A program made the translations under genes and the position numbers. The notes under the pieces were generated by a model, which did no database searches, was not told the origin of the DNA, and was given only the letters and a program-made list of their open reading frames with translations. A stretch of DNA of 64,000 nucleotides from DASYLJ01 sp036009625 (GTDB lineage: Bacteria > Desulfobacterota > Binatia > DP-6). The stretch lies in NCBI GenBank assembly GCA_036009625.1, contig DASYLJ010000115.1:10916-74915 (forward strand). The letters are read 5' to 3'. Shown here piece by piece: positions 32,997 through 41,862 of this stretch. Positions within the stretch are counted from its first letter, which is position 1. Each line of letters begins with the position of its first letter.

Positions 32997-34154
32997 ATGA
33001 CGCAACCGGTGTTCGTCGGCTCGGCGTTCGTCGCCCAGTATCCATGGGGTGGCGGCAGCTTCTGGCTCCCCGTGCAGTACTTGCTCGGCCTGCGCGCGCT
33101 CGGCATCGACGCCTGGTGGCACGAGGTGCTCTGGACGCGAGGGGATCATGCCCGCGACCGTACCTTCATCGACGAGTTCCTCGCCCACCTGGGGACCCTC
33201 GGCATCGCGGATCGTGTCGTCCTGCAGTACTTCCCAGATTCGGGCAAAGACGACGTGCCGGGTCGGTGCGAGCTCATCGGCATGGATGCGGTGGAGCTCG
33301 CGGCTCGTCAGCGCGATGCCCTGCTGATCAACATGGCCGACAGCATCACGGCCCCACTGCGCGCCGCGTACGGGCGCACGGCGCTGTACGACATCGATCC
33401 CGGGGCCTTCCAGCTCTGGGCGCGGGAATGGGGCATGGGAGTCGGCGGCCACGACGTGCACGTGACCATCGGGCAGAACCTCGGCGCGCCCGATTCGCCG
33501 ATCCCCCTCGATGACGTGTCGTGGGTCCGTGTGTGGCCAGCCGTGCACCTTCCCGCGTGGCCGGTGCAACCGGCGCCTGCGCCGGGCGCGGCATACACCA
33601 CGGTGACGCAGTGGTGGAACAACCAGTACGCGTTCCTCGATGGCGACACCTACGACTGCAACAAGCGGTCGGGCTTCATCCCGATCATGCCGCTGCCGGG
33701 GCGAGCGCGTGTGGCGATGGAGCTGGCGGCGAACGTCCACCCCGACGAGGCGGAGGATCGTGCGCTCCTCGCGCGCAACGCCTGGCGGTTGGTCGATCCG
33801 GCGGTGGTCGCCGGCACGCCGGATACGTTCCGGCGCTACGTCCAGCAGTCGCGCGGGGAGTTCAGCGCCGCGAAGCCCGCCTACGTGAAGGCGCGCGCCG
33901 GATGGATCAGCGATCGTACGATCTGCTACCTCGCGAGCGGCCGTCCCTGTGTCGTCGAGGCGAACGGCGCCGAGGCGCATCTGCCGTCGTGCCGTGGCCT
34001 GCGCTTCTTCACGACGCTCGACGACGCCGTCGATGCGGTGCGTGCGATCGAGGACGACTACGAGGCTGCCGCGCGCGAGGCTCGCGCGATCGCGGAGGAC
34101 GTATTCGCCGCCGCCGTCGTGCTCCCGGGACTGCTGGCAGCCGCCGGCGCTTGA
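32997..34154 (+). CDS. glycosyltransferase-like protein
   Basis: The 385-residue protein has an N-terminal region starting VFVGSAFVAQYPWGGGSFWLP and a C-terminal part typical of GT-B glycosyltransferase acceptor ends (SAAKPAYVKARAGWISDRT, ASGRPCVVEANGAEAHLP), where a glycosyltransferase binds the nucleotide-sugar. The donor and acceptor are unknown. ATG 32997 was chosen because the frame before it overlaps the upstream gene. It is divergent from the secreted protein (71 bp apart), and a Gfo/Idh/MocA gene follows 31 bp later, so a sugar pathway is plausible. Confidence 0.55.
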   Translation: MTQPVFVGSAFVAQYPWGGGSFWLPVQYLLGLRALGIDAWWHEVLWTRGDHARDRTFIDEFLAHLGTLGIADRVVLQYFPDSGKDDVPGRCELIGMDAVELAARQRDALLINMADSITAPLRAAYGRTALYDIDPGAFQLWAREWGMGVGGHDVHVTIGQNLGAPDSPIPLDDVSWVRVWPAVHLPAWPVQPAPAPGAAYTTVTQWWNNQYAFLDGDTYDCNKRSGFIPIMPLPGRARVAMELAANVHPDEAEDRALLARNAWRLVDPAVVAGTPDTFRRYVQQSRGEFSAAKPAYVKARAGWISDRTICYLASGRPCVVEANGAEAHLPSCRGLRFFTTLDDAVDAVRAIEDDYEAAAREARAIAEDVFAAAVVLPGLLAAAGA

Positions 34155-34185
34155 CGGGCAGGGCGCGGGTCGATAGCCCGCGCGC

Positions 34186-35199
34186 ATGCCGTCCACCGCC
34201 GATCACGTGTCCCCCGATCCGCCGCTGCGCATCGGGGTGCTCGGCGCCGCCCGCATCACGCCGATGGCGCTCCTCCATCCGGCGCGCCGGGTGGGGGACG
34301 CCGTCGTCACCGCGGTGGCGGCGCGCGACGGGGATCGTGCGCGGCGCTTCGCCGAGCGGCATCACATCCCCACGGTGTACGACAGCTACGGCGCGCTCCT
34401 CGCCGATCCCACGATCGAGGCGGTCTACAATCCACTCCCGAACTCGCTGCACGCGGTGTGGACGATCCGTGCCCTCGAGGCCGGCAAGCACGTGCTCTGC
34501 GAGAAGCCCTTCGCCGCCAACGTCGCCGAAGCCCGGTCCATGGCGCAGGCGGCCGAGGACGCCGACCGCGTGCTGATGGAGGCGTTCCACTATCGCTACC
34601 ATCCCCTGTTCGCGCGCATGCGGGCGATCCTGACGTCGGGCGAGCTGGGGCAGATACGGCATCTGGAGGCGCACTTCTGCATCCCGCTCTGGCGCCGCAG
34701 CGACATCCGGTATCGCGCCGACCTCGCGGGCGGCGGGCTCATGGACACGGGCTGCTACACCGTCCACCTACTGCGTCATCTGGCCGCGGCCGAGCCGGAG
34801 GTCGTGGGAGCGCAGGCGCGCTGGACGCGGGGTGGTGTCGACCGGTGGCTGTCGGCCGAGCTGCGCTTCCCGGGAGGACGGACCGCTCGTCTGACCTGTG
34901 CGCTGCTGTCGGCGTCGGTGCTGCGCATGACCGCCAGCGTCAGGGGATCGTCGGGGAGCCTGCACGTGATCAATCCGATCGCGCCGCAATTCTTCCATCG
35001 GCTGCGCATCCGTAGCGCGGCGGGCTCGCGGACGGAACGCGTCGCCGGACCGGCGTCCTACGACGGGCAGCTACGGGCGTTCGTTGCGGCCGTGCGCCGG
35101 GGCGAGGCGTTTCCGACCGGACCGACGGACGCCATCGCCAACATGCAGGCCATCGAGGCGATCTACGCCGCCGCGGGTCGTCCGGCTGCTCAGAGGTAA
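34186..35199 (+). CDS. Gfo/Idh/MocA family oxidoreductase
   Basis: The 337-residue protein has the NAD(P)-binding Rossmann start RIGVLGAARITP and the family motif EKPFAAN with its Lys (about residue 106), then DTGCYTVHLLRHL in the C-terminal alpha/beta domain holding the catalytic His. Such enzymes oxidise or reduce sugars, inositols or related polyols. With the glycosyltransferase-like gene 31 bp upstream it may modify a sugar. The 3' end overlaps the convergent phosphoglycerate mutase gene by 10 bp. Confidence 0.87.
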   Translation: MPSTADHVSPDPPLRIGVLGAARITPMALLHPARRVGDAVVTAVAARDGDRARRFAERHHIPTVYDSYGALLADPTIEAVYNPLPNSLHAVWTIRALEAGKHVLCEKPFAANVAEARSMAQAAEDADRVLMEAFHYRYHPLFARMRAILTSGELGQIRHLEAHFCIPLWRRSDIRYRADLAGGGLMDTGCYTVHLLRHLAAAEPEVVGAQARWTRGGVDRWLSAELRFPGGRTARLTCALLSASVLRMTASVRGSSGSLHVINPIAPQFFHRLRIRSAAGSRTERVAGPASYDGQLRAFVAAVRRGEAFPTGPTDAIANMQAIEAIYAAAGRPAAQR

Positions 35200-35795
35200 C
35201 GCTTGGCGACGACGCCGGCGTTGGCGTCGAGCTCGTACAGGATCGGGGCGCCGGTGGGGATCTCGAGCTCGAGCACCTGCTCGCGGGTGAGGCCGTCGAG
35301 GTGCATGACCAGCGCCCGCAGCGAGTTGCCGTGGGCGGCGATCAGGACATTGCGTCCGGCCAAGAGCTCCGGGCGGATGGTGCGTTCCCAATAGGGGATG
35401 ACGCGTGCGGCGGTGTCGGCGAGGCTCTCGCCGTTCGGCGGTGGGGTATCGTAACTGCGGCGCCAGATCTTGATCTGCGCGTCGCCGAACTGCGTGGCCG
35501 CCTCGGCTTTGTCGAGGCCCTGGAGGTCGCCGTACATGCGCTCGTTGATCTCGGTGGCGCGGACGGTTGGTGGCGCCGGCATCCCCGCCTTGTCCAAGGC
35601 GATCCGAGCCGTCTCGATGGCGCGTTGCAGCACCGAGGTGAAGAGCACGTCGATCCGGCGGCCCCGCAGCTTCTCGCCTGCGACGGCTGCCTCGAGCTCT
35701 CCCTTCGGGGAGAGGGGCACGTCGACCCAACCGGTGAACCGGTTCTCGAGGTTCCACTGGGACTGCCCGTGCCGCAGCAAGATCAGCTCAGCCAT
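35190..35795 (-). CDS. gpmA: 2,3-bisphosphoglycerate-dependent phosphoglycerate mutase
   Basis: The 201-residue histidine phosphatase-fold protein has the catalytic motif LLRHGQSQWNLENRFTGW (His9), RAIETAR, ERMYGDLQGLDK and AHGNSLRAL with the second catalytic His. It interconverts 3- and 2-phosphoglycerate in glycolysis. At 201 residues it is shorter than the E. coli enzyme (about 250), missing the C-terminal tail; this short form occurs in many bacteria. Convergent with the Gfo gene. Confidence 0.88.
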   Translation of the reverse strand: MAELILLRHGQSQWNLENRFTGWVDVPLSPKGELEAAVAGEKLRGRRIDVLFTSVLQRAIETARIALDKAGMPAPPTVRATEINERMYGDLQGLDKAEAATQFGDAQIKIWRRSYDTPPPNGESLADTAARVIPYWERTIRPELLAGRNVLIAAHGNSLRALVMHLDGLTREQVLELEIPTGAPILYELDANAGVVAKRYL

Positions 35796-35894
35796 GCGCG
35801 AGCGCTATACCGCGGGACCCGGGCGGGGCCAAGCCGATGACATCTCGTACGGCTCGGTTGCACGCGCGCACGGTCGTAGCTAGAGTCCCGCACG

Positions 35895-36644
35895 ATGGCG
35901 ATCCTGGCGCTGTTGATGACGCACTGGACCGTGTCGGTGTTCTTTCAGTCGAGCTTCCACCACCGATACGCGTCGCATCGAATGTTCACGATGAGTCGCG
36001 TCACCGAGCGCATCTTCTTCCTGCTCGCGTGGATCGCGCAGGGGTCGTCGTACCTGTCACCGCGTGCCTACGCCATCCTGCATCGAGAGCACCACGCGTT
36101 CAGCGATACGCCGAAGGATCCGCACTCTCCCGTCGTGTTCCGCAACCCGTTCACCATGATGTGGAACACGGCGAAGCTGTACACCGCGCACTTCGAGTGG
36201 ACGTCCAACCCCGAGCCGCGCTTCCTCGGCAACTATCCGGAGTGGCCCACGCTGGATCGCATCGGCTCGTCGTGGCCGTCGCGCGCGGCGTTCGGCGCCG
36301 GGTACTTCCTCCTCTACTGGTGGCTCGCGACGGCGTGGTGGCAGTTCCTCTTCCTACCGATCCACTTCGTCATGGGACCGGCGCAGGGCGCCATCGTGAA
36401 CTGGTGCGGCCATCGCTACGGCTACCGCAACTTCACGACGCGCGACGCCTCGCGCAACTCGCTCCCCTTCGACTTCATCACGATGGGTGAGCTGTTCCAG
36501 AACAACCACCATCGTGCCTCCGGCCGTCTCAACTTTGCGGCCAAGCCCTTCGAGTTCGACCCCACCTACGCGGTGCTGCGCGTGTTGGCGTGGATGCGGA
36601 TCATCCGCTTCGCACAAGCCGACGAGATGCAGGCCGCGGCGTAG
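35895..36644 (+). CDS. acyl-CoA desaturase (stearoyl-CoA desaturase-like)
   Basis: The 249-residue membrane protein has the three histidine boxes of the fatty acid desaturase family: HHRYASH (22-28), HREHH (63-67) and NNHHR (about 203-207), with hydrophobic segments between. The di-iron centre inserts a double bond into a fatty acyl chain using O2 and electrons, usually from ferredoxin or cytochrome b5. The protein is a little short for the family, lacking part of the N-terminal helices; no better start is visible. It is separated from gpmA (divergent) by 99 bp and convergent with the flavoprotein gene, the stops being adjacent. Confidence 0.9.
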   Translation: MAILALLMTHWTVSVFFQSSFHHRYASHRMFTMSRVTERIFFLLAWIAQGSSYLSPRAYAILHREHHAFSDTPKDPHSPVVFRNPFTMMWNTAKLYTAHFEWTSNPEPRFLGNYPEWPTLDRIGSSWPSRAAFGAGYFLLYWWLATAWWQFLFLPIHFVMGPAQGAIVNWCGHRYGYRNFTTRDASRNSLPFDFITMGELFQNNHHRASGRLNFAAKPFEFDPTYAVLRVLAWMRIIRFAQADEMQAAA

Positions 36645-38285
36645 TCAGCGGCGAGGGTCGATCAGCACACCGGGGTTGAGCAGCCCTGACGGATCGAGCG
36701 TCGCCTTCGCCGCACGGAGCGCTGCGGCGAAGAGGTCGGGGCGCTGGCGGTCGTACCAGGGACGGTGGTCCCGCCCGACCGCGTGGTGGTGCGTGATCGT
36801 GCCGCCGAGCTCGATGATCGCGTCACCCGCGACCTGCTTGATCGCCGCCCACTGCTCGAGCTCGGCACCGGCGCGCCCGGGCGCGATGACGGTGTAGTAG
36901 GGCGCGGGTCCATCGGGATAGACGTGGGTGAAGCGGCACGTCACCTGGCCGCCGCCGCAGATGCGGACCATCGCCTCGGTCACGCGCTCGAGGATCCCGG
37001 CGTGAAACGACGGGAAGCGGTCCCAGGTGATCGCCGTCTCGAACGTCTCGCTGATCATGCCGAGCGAGACGATCGCGTCGCGCAGATATGGCATGTCGAG
37101 GAACGCCTGCCGCCACGCGCCTGCCGCGCCGTCGCGCGCACCCTCGGCAGCGCTGCGCGTCCGCCCGGCGCCCGCAGCTACGACGCCTCCATGGTCGCGT
37201 GCGCATTCGAGGGCGCGGTCCATCCAGACGTCGAGCGTGTGATCGGCCGACTCGAAGCCGAGGAGCAGAACGGCGGCGTCACCGCTCGCGGCGCCGGCGT
37301 TGACTGCCTCGCCCGGATCGAGGAGGCGACAGTTCGCGGGAAACAGCCCCGCCTGCGAGACCGCCCGCGCGGCCGCGGCGCCGTCCATGAAATCGGCGAA
37401 CGTCACCGACGCCGAGGCGCGATGGATCGGCCGATCCTGGAGACGCATCCACGCCTCGACGATGATCCCGAGCGTGCCCTCCGACCCGATGAAGAGTCGA
37501 TCGGGGCTGGGTCCGGCGCCGGAGCCGGGGAGGCGACGCGTCTCCAGCATACCGACCGGAGTGACTACGCGTAGCGCTTCGACGAAGTCGTCGATGTGCG
37601 TGTAGAGCGTGGCGTAGTGGCCGCCCGAGCGGGTGGCGATCCAGCCGCCGAGGGTGGAGAACTCGAACGACTGCGGAAAGTGGCGCAGCGTGAGCCCGAG
37701 CGGTCGGAGCTGCTCCTCGAGGGCGGGGCCGAGGACGCCACCTTGGATGCGTGCGGCACGTGACGTCCGATCGACCTCGAGGACGCGGTCGAGCCGACCG
37801 ACATCGATCGAGACGACGGCAGGGTGGGCGTCACGCGGCGGTGCTTCGACGCCGCCGACGACCGACGAGCCGCCGCCGTACGGAATCGCCACCGCGCCGA
37901 TGTCGGCGCACCACTCGAGCACGGCCACCACGTCGTGCTCGGAGCGCGGGTACGCCACCACGTCGGGCGGGTTGGCGAAGTCGCGACGCAACCCGCGCAC
38001 GACGTCGCGGAACGACTTGCCGTACGTGTGTCCGGCACGATCGAGGTCGTCGCACGAGCAGATGGCGGCGAGCGCGTCGGGCGGGGTGCATCGAGGGCGA
38101 GGGAGCGAGACCTCGTCGATGCGCGGATACGGAGTGGGTCGGAGGTCGGCACCGCCGAAGCGCGCCGCGAGAACCCGACCGATGCCTTCACGATGCTCGG
38201 GCGTCGGACCGGCATCGTCCCAACCCCAGCCCCAGAAGCGACGGCGCCTGCTGGAGGGCTGGGGTTGGTCCGATGAGGAGCTCAG
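36645..38285 (-). CDS. FAD-linked oxidase, alkyl-DHAP-synthase-like, with apparent non-canonical start
   Basis: The protein has about 546 residues with the FAD-binding PCMH domain (DFANPPDVVAYPRSE, IPYGGGSSVVGGV) and the C-terminal cap of alkyl-dihydroxyacetonephosphate synthase relatives (HHHAVGRDHRPWY). The first usual start, GTG 38000, would drop about 95 residues, yet the open frame upstream encodes clear family sequence (FWGWGWDDAGP and KSFRDVVRGLRRDF). No ATG, GTG or TTG is in frame there. A CTG at 38285 overlaps the stop of the RRM gene as CTGA, which resembles coupled ATGA junctions. A sequencing error is the alternative. Substrate unknown. Confidence 0.8.
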   Translation of the reverse strand: MSSSSDQPQPSSRRRRFWGWGWDDAGPTPEHREGIGRVLAARFGGADLRPTPYPRIDEVSLPRPRCTPPDALAAICSCDDLDRAGHTYGKSFRDVVRGLRRDFANPPDVVAYPRSEHDVVAVLEWCADIGAVAIPYGGGSSVVGGVEAPPRDAHPAVVSIDVGRLDRVLEVDRTSRAARIQGGVLGPALEEQLRPLGLTLRHFPQSFEFSTLGGWIATRSGGHYATLYTHIDDFVEALRVVTPVGMLETRRLPGSGAGPSPDRLFIGSEGTLGIIVEAWMRLQDRPIHRASASVTFADFMDGAAAARAVSQAGLFPANCRLLDPGEAVNAGAASGDAAVLLLGFESADHTLDVWMDRALECARDHGGVVAAGAGRTRSAAEGARDGAAGAWRQAFLDMPYLRDAIVSLGMISETFETAITWDRFPSFHAGILERVTEAMVRICGGGQVTCRFTHVYPDGPAPYYTVIAPGRAGAELEQWAAIKQVAGDAIIELGGTITHHHAVGRDHRPWYDRQRPDLFAAALRAAKATLDPSGLLNPGVLIDPRR

Positions 38286-38635
38286 AAGCGTCGACCGCCG
38301 CCGCCACCACCGCGGCCGCCGCCACCGCCACCGAAGCCGCCGCGACCACCACCACCGCCGCCACCGCCACCACCTCCGCCACCGGGTGTGCGCTCGCGCG
38401 CCTCGCTGACGTTGAGCTTGCGGCCACCGAGCTCGGTGCCGTTCAACTCGGTGACGGCCCGTTGCGCCTCGGACGCCGAGCTCATCTCGACGAAACCGAA
38501 TCCGCGCGACTGGCCCGTGGCGCGATCGGTGATGACCGAGGCCGACTCACAGGTGCCGACCTGGGAGAACAGGTCGCGCAGTTCGTCGCTGCTGGTGGAG
38601 AATGCCAGATTGCCTACGAAGAGCTTCTTGCCCAT
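38282..38635 (-). CDS. glycine-rich RRM RNA-binding protein
   Basis: The 117-residue protein has one RRM: RNP2 LFVGNLAF (5-12) and RNP1 RGFGFVEM (about 44-51), followed by a Gly/Arg-rich tail (about 85-117) built of GGN codons. Cold-shock-like RNA chaperone roles are known for such proteins in cyanobacteria and many other bacteria. AAGGAG precedes the start; a leader of about 160 nt separates it from the second RRM gene. Its stop codon overlaps the next gene as CTGA. A second RRM gene is upstream at 39277. Confidence 0.92.
   Translation of the reverse strand: MGKKLFVGNLAFSTSSDELRDLFSQVGTCESASVITDRATGQSRGFGFVEMSSASEAQRAVTELNGTELGGRKLNVSEARERTPGGGGGGGGGGGGGRGGFGGGGGGRGGGGGGRRF
38288..38388 (-). 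repeat. GGN-codon tract encoding the Gly/Arg tail
   Basis: A low-complexity run of GCC/ACC triplets on the plus strand encodes the glycine tail of the RRM protein. Such tracts easily slip in replication or sequencing, so the exact length should be treated with care. Confidence 0.75.
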
Positions 38636-38800
38636 CTCTCACTCCTTGCCGGGCGCACCATGCGCCGCGCTAACACTGCTTGGGCGAGAAGCCGGTCGCC
38701 GTCCCTTCGACGGGGCAGGATCACGCACAAACATGAGTGTTGCCGTGTACCAGCACTGTCGTCGGCGGTGCAAGCCGTGCATGACCAACGTGCAGTGTAT

Positions 38801-39277
38801 TCAGCGCAGGCTACGCTTCTTGCCGCGCAGACCGCGACGACTGCCGCCGTTCTTCTTGAACGGCGGGAAGCCGCCACCACCACCGAAGTCGGGCGGTGGG
38901 AAATCACCGGCGCCACCGTAGGCGCTCGGAGCCGACGGACGGTAGCCTCCGCCCGGCGAGGACGGCGCACCCGCGCCGAAGCGGGGGCCTCCAGGTCCGG
39001 GGCCGCCCGGACGGGGTGCACGCGGCGGCGGCTTGTCATCGGCGTCGTTCACACGGAGGCGGCGTCCTCGGAGGTCGACGCTGTCGAATCGACGGATGGC
39101 GTCGGCGGCCATGGCTGCGTCCGAGAATTCGGCGAAGGCGAAACCGCGCGGCTTCCCCGTCATTCGGTCCATGCCCAGGCGCACCCGCACCCGGGGATCG
39201 ACTTCGACGAGCAGCGTGCGCAGCTCGTCCTCGGTGGCCTCGAAACTAAGATTGCCAATAAAGATCGTGGACGAAAT
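38801..39277 (-). CDS. RRM RNA-binding protein with probable ATT start
   Basis: The 158-residue protein has an RRM with RNP2 IFIGNLSF and RNP1 RGFAFAEF, then a Pro/Gly-rich region ending in a basic tail (NGGSRRGLRGKKRSL). No ATG, GTG or TTG stands near the domain start. The minus strand carries AGGAGG six bases before an ATT (39277) that gives the peptide start SSTIFIGNL, the usual place for this family. Initiation at ATT is rare and, for IF3, controls its own expression, so such a start may have a regulatory meaning. It lies upstream of the other RRM gene on the same strand. Confidence 0.8.
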   Translation of the reverse strand: MSSTIFIGNLSFEATEDELRTLLVEVDPRVRVRLGMDRMTGKPRGFAFAEFSDAAMAADAIRRFDSVDLRGRRLRVNDADDKPPPRAPRPGGPGPGGPRFGAGAPSSPGGGYRPSAPSAYGGAGDFPPPDFGGGGGFPPFKKNGGSRRGLRGKKRSLR

Positions 39278-39350
39278 GGGACTCCTCCTCAGGACACAGA
39301 ATGTGCTGCCACCATAGCAGTTGAACCCCGGGCACGCGAGACACCTCGGG

Positions 39351-40130
39351 TCAAGCAAGCTCCTGGGAGAAGCGGATGTTGGCCTTCCGCATTCCCTCGA
39401 GGACGATCTCGACCCCACCGCTCCGTAGCATCCATTCGAGACGGTGATCGCGATATTCGCGCTTGAAGTGTCCACTCGCGACGAGATGCGGGAGCATCTC
39501 GAAACCGCCCATGGCGCTCTGGGCGGCGTCGAACGTCTGGGCGACGCTGGGCCGGGCGCGGACACGCTCGAGCCAGTCGGCCAGGGCAGAGCCGGGTGCC
39601 GGCGGTGCCCCCGTGAAGGACGCGGCATGGACGAACGGCACGACCGCGATGTCGCCCCACCCGAAGGTTTCGCCGTTGAACCACGACCGCGCGCCGAGCG
39701 CGCGATCGAGATACGCGTTGATGCCGGCGCGTTGCTCGTGGGCACGCGACATGAGGCGATCGGCTAATTCGGCGGTGGCGCGCTGGAACACCGTGATCTC
39801 GAAGCAGGCCCAGTTGATGGCTTCGTAGTACGTGTCGCACAGCTCCTCGAGCATGCGTACGCGGGCGCGCTCGGCAGGTGTGGCCGGGAGCAGCGCTGGT
39901 TCGGGCCAACGGTCCTCGATGTACTCGAGGATGATGGTGGAGTCGAAGATGGCGACGTCACCGTCGAGGAGGGCCGGGACTTCGAGGCGTGGGCTGACCT
40001 GCGCGAACTCACCGAGCGCACCGCCGAGGATGTCGGGCAGGCGGGACTCGAACGGCACCGCCTTTTCCGTGAGCGCGATCTTCACCTTCTGCGCGTAGGG
40101 CGAGAGCGGGTGCTCGTGCAGGACCACCAT
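39351..40130 (-). CDS. glutathione S-transferase family protein
   Basis: The 259-residue protein has a thioredoxin-like N-terminal domain with LSPYAQKVKIAL and the substrate-binding motif EVPALLDGD...FDSTIILEYIE, then an all-helical C-terminal domain with a final extension of about 30 residues. The catalytic residue is at LSPYAQK, where a Tyr or Ser is usual. It may conjugate glutathione or catalyse isomerisation. It lies between the RRM gene and the luciferase-like oxidoreductase on one strand; no Shine-Dalgarno is evident. Confidence 0.85.
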   Translation of the reverse strand: MVVLHEHPLSPYAQKVKIALTEKAVPFESRLPDILGGALGEFAQVSPRLEVPALLDGDVAIFDSTIILEYIEDRWPEPALLPATPAERARVRMLEELCDTYYEAINWACFEITVFQRATAELADRLMSRAHEQRAGINAYLDRALGARSWFNGETFGWGDIAVVPFVHAASFTGAPPAPGSALADWLERVRARPSVAQTFDAAQSAMGGFEMLPHLVASGHFKREYRDHRLEWMLRSGGVEIVLEGMRKANIRFSQELA

Positions 40131-40187
40131 TAGCGCGGACTTAGAGCACAGCAGAAGGGCGGCGACCAGAGGGAAACGGGTGAAAAA

Positions 40188-41168
40188 TCACCGTGGCGCC
40201 AGGCCTTCGAACACCGACCAGATGGATCCCTCGTCGAAGAGAAAGGGATGCACCATCGGGGTCGTCACGCCCGCCGCGACGAAGGCGGCCAGGCGCTCGC
40301 GACAGTGCTCGGCGCTACCGATGATGGCGAGCCGATCGATCATCTCGTCGGTCACCGCGGCGGTATTCCGGGCGCGGTCCTTCGCCTCCCAGCCCGCGAG
40401 GATGGCGGCGGCCTCCTCCGGGAACCCGCACCAGGCGACGAAGCGGTTGTAGACCGACGTCGCGAAGTACGGTCCCATCATGTGACGGAGCGCCGCGCGC
40501 GCGGCGGGGACGTCGTCGGTGACGATGGTCTGGAAGCGGCTCACGATCTCGAGCGTCCCCGCGTCGCGGCCGGCGCGCTCGGCACCACGACGGACGTGCT
40601 CTAGCATACGGGGCACCGCATCCACCGGCATGAAGTTCAGGATGACGCCGTCGGCGATCTCCCCGGCGAGCTCCAGCATCGGGGGCATCAGCGCCGCCAG
40701 ATAGAGGGGAACCGGCGCGGGCGGGATGGAGATCAGGCGGAAGCCGCGGACGCGAAGCGTGCGACCCTCGAACGTGACCCGCTCGCCAGCGAGCATGGCG
40801 CGCAGCACGCCGACGGTCTCGCGGATGCGACCGAGGGGGCGCTCGAACGGGATACCGCCCCAGGCGTCGACGATGGTCGGGCTCGAGGCACCGATGCCGA
40901 GGACGACCCGTCCGGGGGCTAGCTGGGCGAGCGAGCCGGCGCCTGCCGCCATCACCGAGGGCGTGCGCGTGTAGGCCGGAATGACGGCGGTCCCGATGCG
41001 CAGCCGCGACGTCGCAGTTGCCACGGCCGCCCCGAGCACGAAGGCATCGGGACCGGCGCCGGTGTCCGCCAGCCACACGCTGTCGTAGCCGAGTTCCTCG
41101 ACGCGGGCGGCGACGCGGCGGCACATCGCGAGATCGGGCGGGACGGGGAGGCTCGCAGCGAGACGCAT
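40188..41168 (-). CDS. luciferase-like (LLM class), probably F420-dependent oxidoreductase
   Basis: The 326-residue TIM-barrel protein shows LLM motifs: LGYDSVWLADTGAGPDAF, LRIGTAVIPAYTRTPSVMA, and VLGIGASSP with the phosphate-binding loop. The pattern suits F420-dependent oxidoreductases, although FMN use is possible. It is the third gene of a minus-strand series with ferredoxin and ferredoxin reductase, ending 40 bp before the GST gene. ATG 41168 was chosen at MRLAASLPVPP; an ATG four codons earlier is possible. Confidence 0.82.
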   Translation of the reverse strand: MRLAASLPVPPDLAMCRRVAARVEELGYDSVWLADTGAGPDAFVLGAAVATATSRLRIGTAVIPAYTRTPSVMAAGAGSLAQLAPGRVVLGIGASSPTIVDAWGGIPFERPLGRIRETVGVLRAMLAGERVTFEGRTLRVRGFRLISIPPAPVPLYLAALMPPMLELAGEIADGVILNFMPVDAVPRMLEHVRRGAERAGRDAGTLEIVSRFQTIVTDDVPAARAALRHMMGPYFATSVYNRFVAWCGFPEEAAAILAGWEAKDRARNTAAVTDEMIDRLAIIGSAEHCRERLAAFVAAGVTTPMVHPFLFDEGSIWSVFEGLAPR

Positions 41169-41208
41169 GGCCGTCCCCATGGCACAGGGGACGTGCGAGC
41201 GACAAGGC

Positions 41209-41862
41209 TCACCAGCGCTCGTACTGGACGGCGCGCCGCGCGTAGCCCGAGCCGCGCAACAGATCGCGCAGGCGCGGGACGATGTCGCCCACGCCGCAGA
41301 CGAAGAAGTGCCGGCTGCGATCGTCGTCGGCGTCGACCCAACGCGCACGCACGGTGGCCTCGAGCGCGGACGGCGCGATGATCGTGACGGAAAGTCCGTC
41401 GATCGCCCGTAGCTCGTCCGCCCAGAAGGGATTGGTCGTTGCCCACACGAGGTGCAGCGGACGGCTCGCGGTGGCGGCCGCACGATGGAGCATGGGCCGG
41501 ATCGGCGCGATGCCGGTGCCGTCGGCGAGGAAGACGGTTTCGGCGTCGGGGGCGCGGTCGAGCGCGAACGTGCCCCACGGCCCTGTGAGCTGAATGGTGC
41601 CGCCGATGGGGAGATCGAAGAGATGCTGCGAGCCCGCGCCGTCGGGCACGAGGTTCAGCAGCAGCTCGAGCCGATCGGCGTGCTCGGGACTCGAGGCAAT
41701 GGAGTAGGGACGGGTCAGCCGCTCCCCGTCGACGGGGAGCAGGCACGACACGAACTGTCCGGGCCGGAAGTCGAGGCCGCCGGGCAGATCGAGGAAGAGC
41801 GAGCGCGTGTCGGCGCCGTGATCGGTGACGGCGACGAGGGTCGCCGTCCGCTCAACCGCCAT
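41209..41862 (-). CDS. ferredoxin/flavodoxin reductase-type FAD oxidoreductase
   Basis: The 217-residue protein has the FAD motif RPYSIAS (about 51-57) and the NAD(P) motif GTGIAPIRPML, then VCGVGDIVPRLRDLL near the C-terminus. These are the two domains of ferredoxin-NADP reductase-like enzymes, here in a compact form with no fused iron-sulfur domain. Its ATG overlaps the ferredoxin gene by 11 bp, so both are probably made together, moving electrons from NAD(P)H to the ferredoxin. Confidence 0.88.
   Translation of the reverse strand: MAVERTATLVAVTDHGADTRSLFLDLPGGLDFRPGQFVSCLLPVDGERLTRPYSIASSPEHADRLELLLNLVPDGAGSQHLFDLPIGGTIQLTGPWGTFALDRAPDAETVFLADGTGIAPIRPMLHRAAATASRPLHLVWATTNPFWADELRAIDGLSVTIIAPSALEATVRARWVDADDDRSRHFFVCGVGDIVPRLRDLLRGSGYARRAVQYERW

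Noticed and set aside
38288..38388. Regular GCC/ACC repeat array that might look like a repeat element
   Set aside because: It is the coding sequence of the glycine-rich RRM tail, not a CRISPR or tandem element; no spacers occur.
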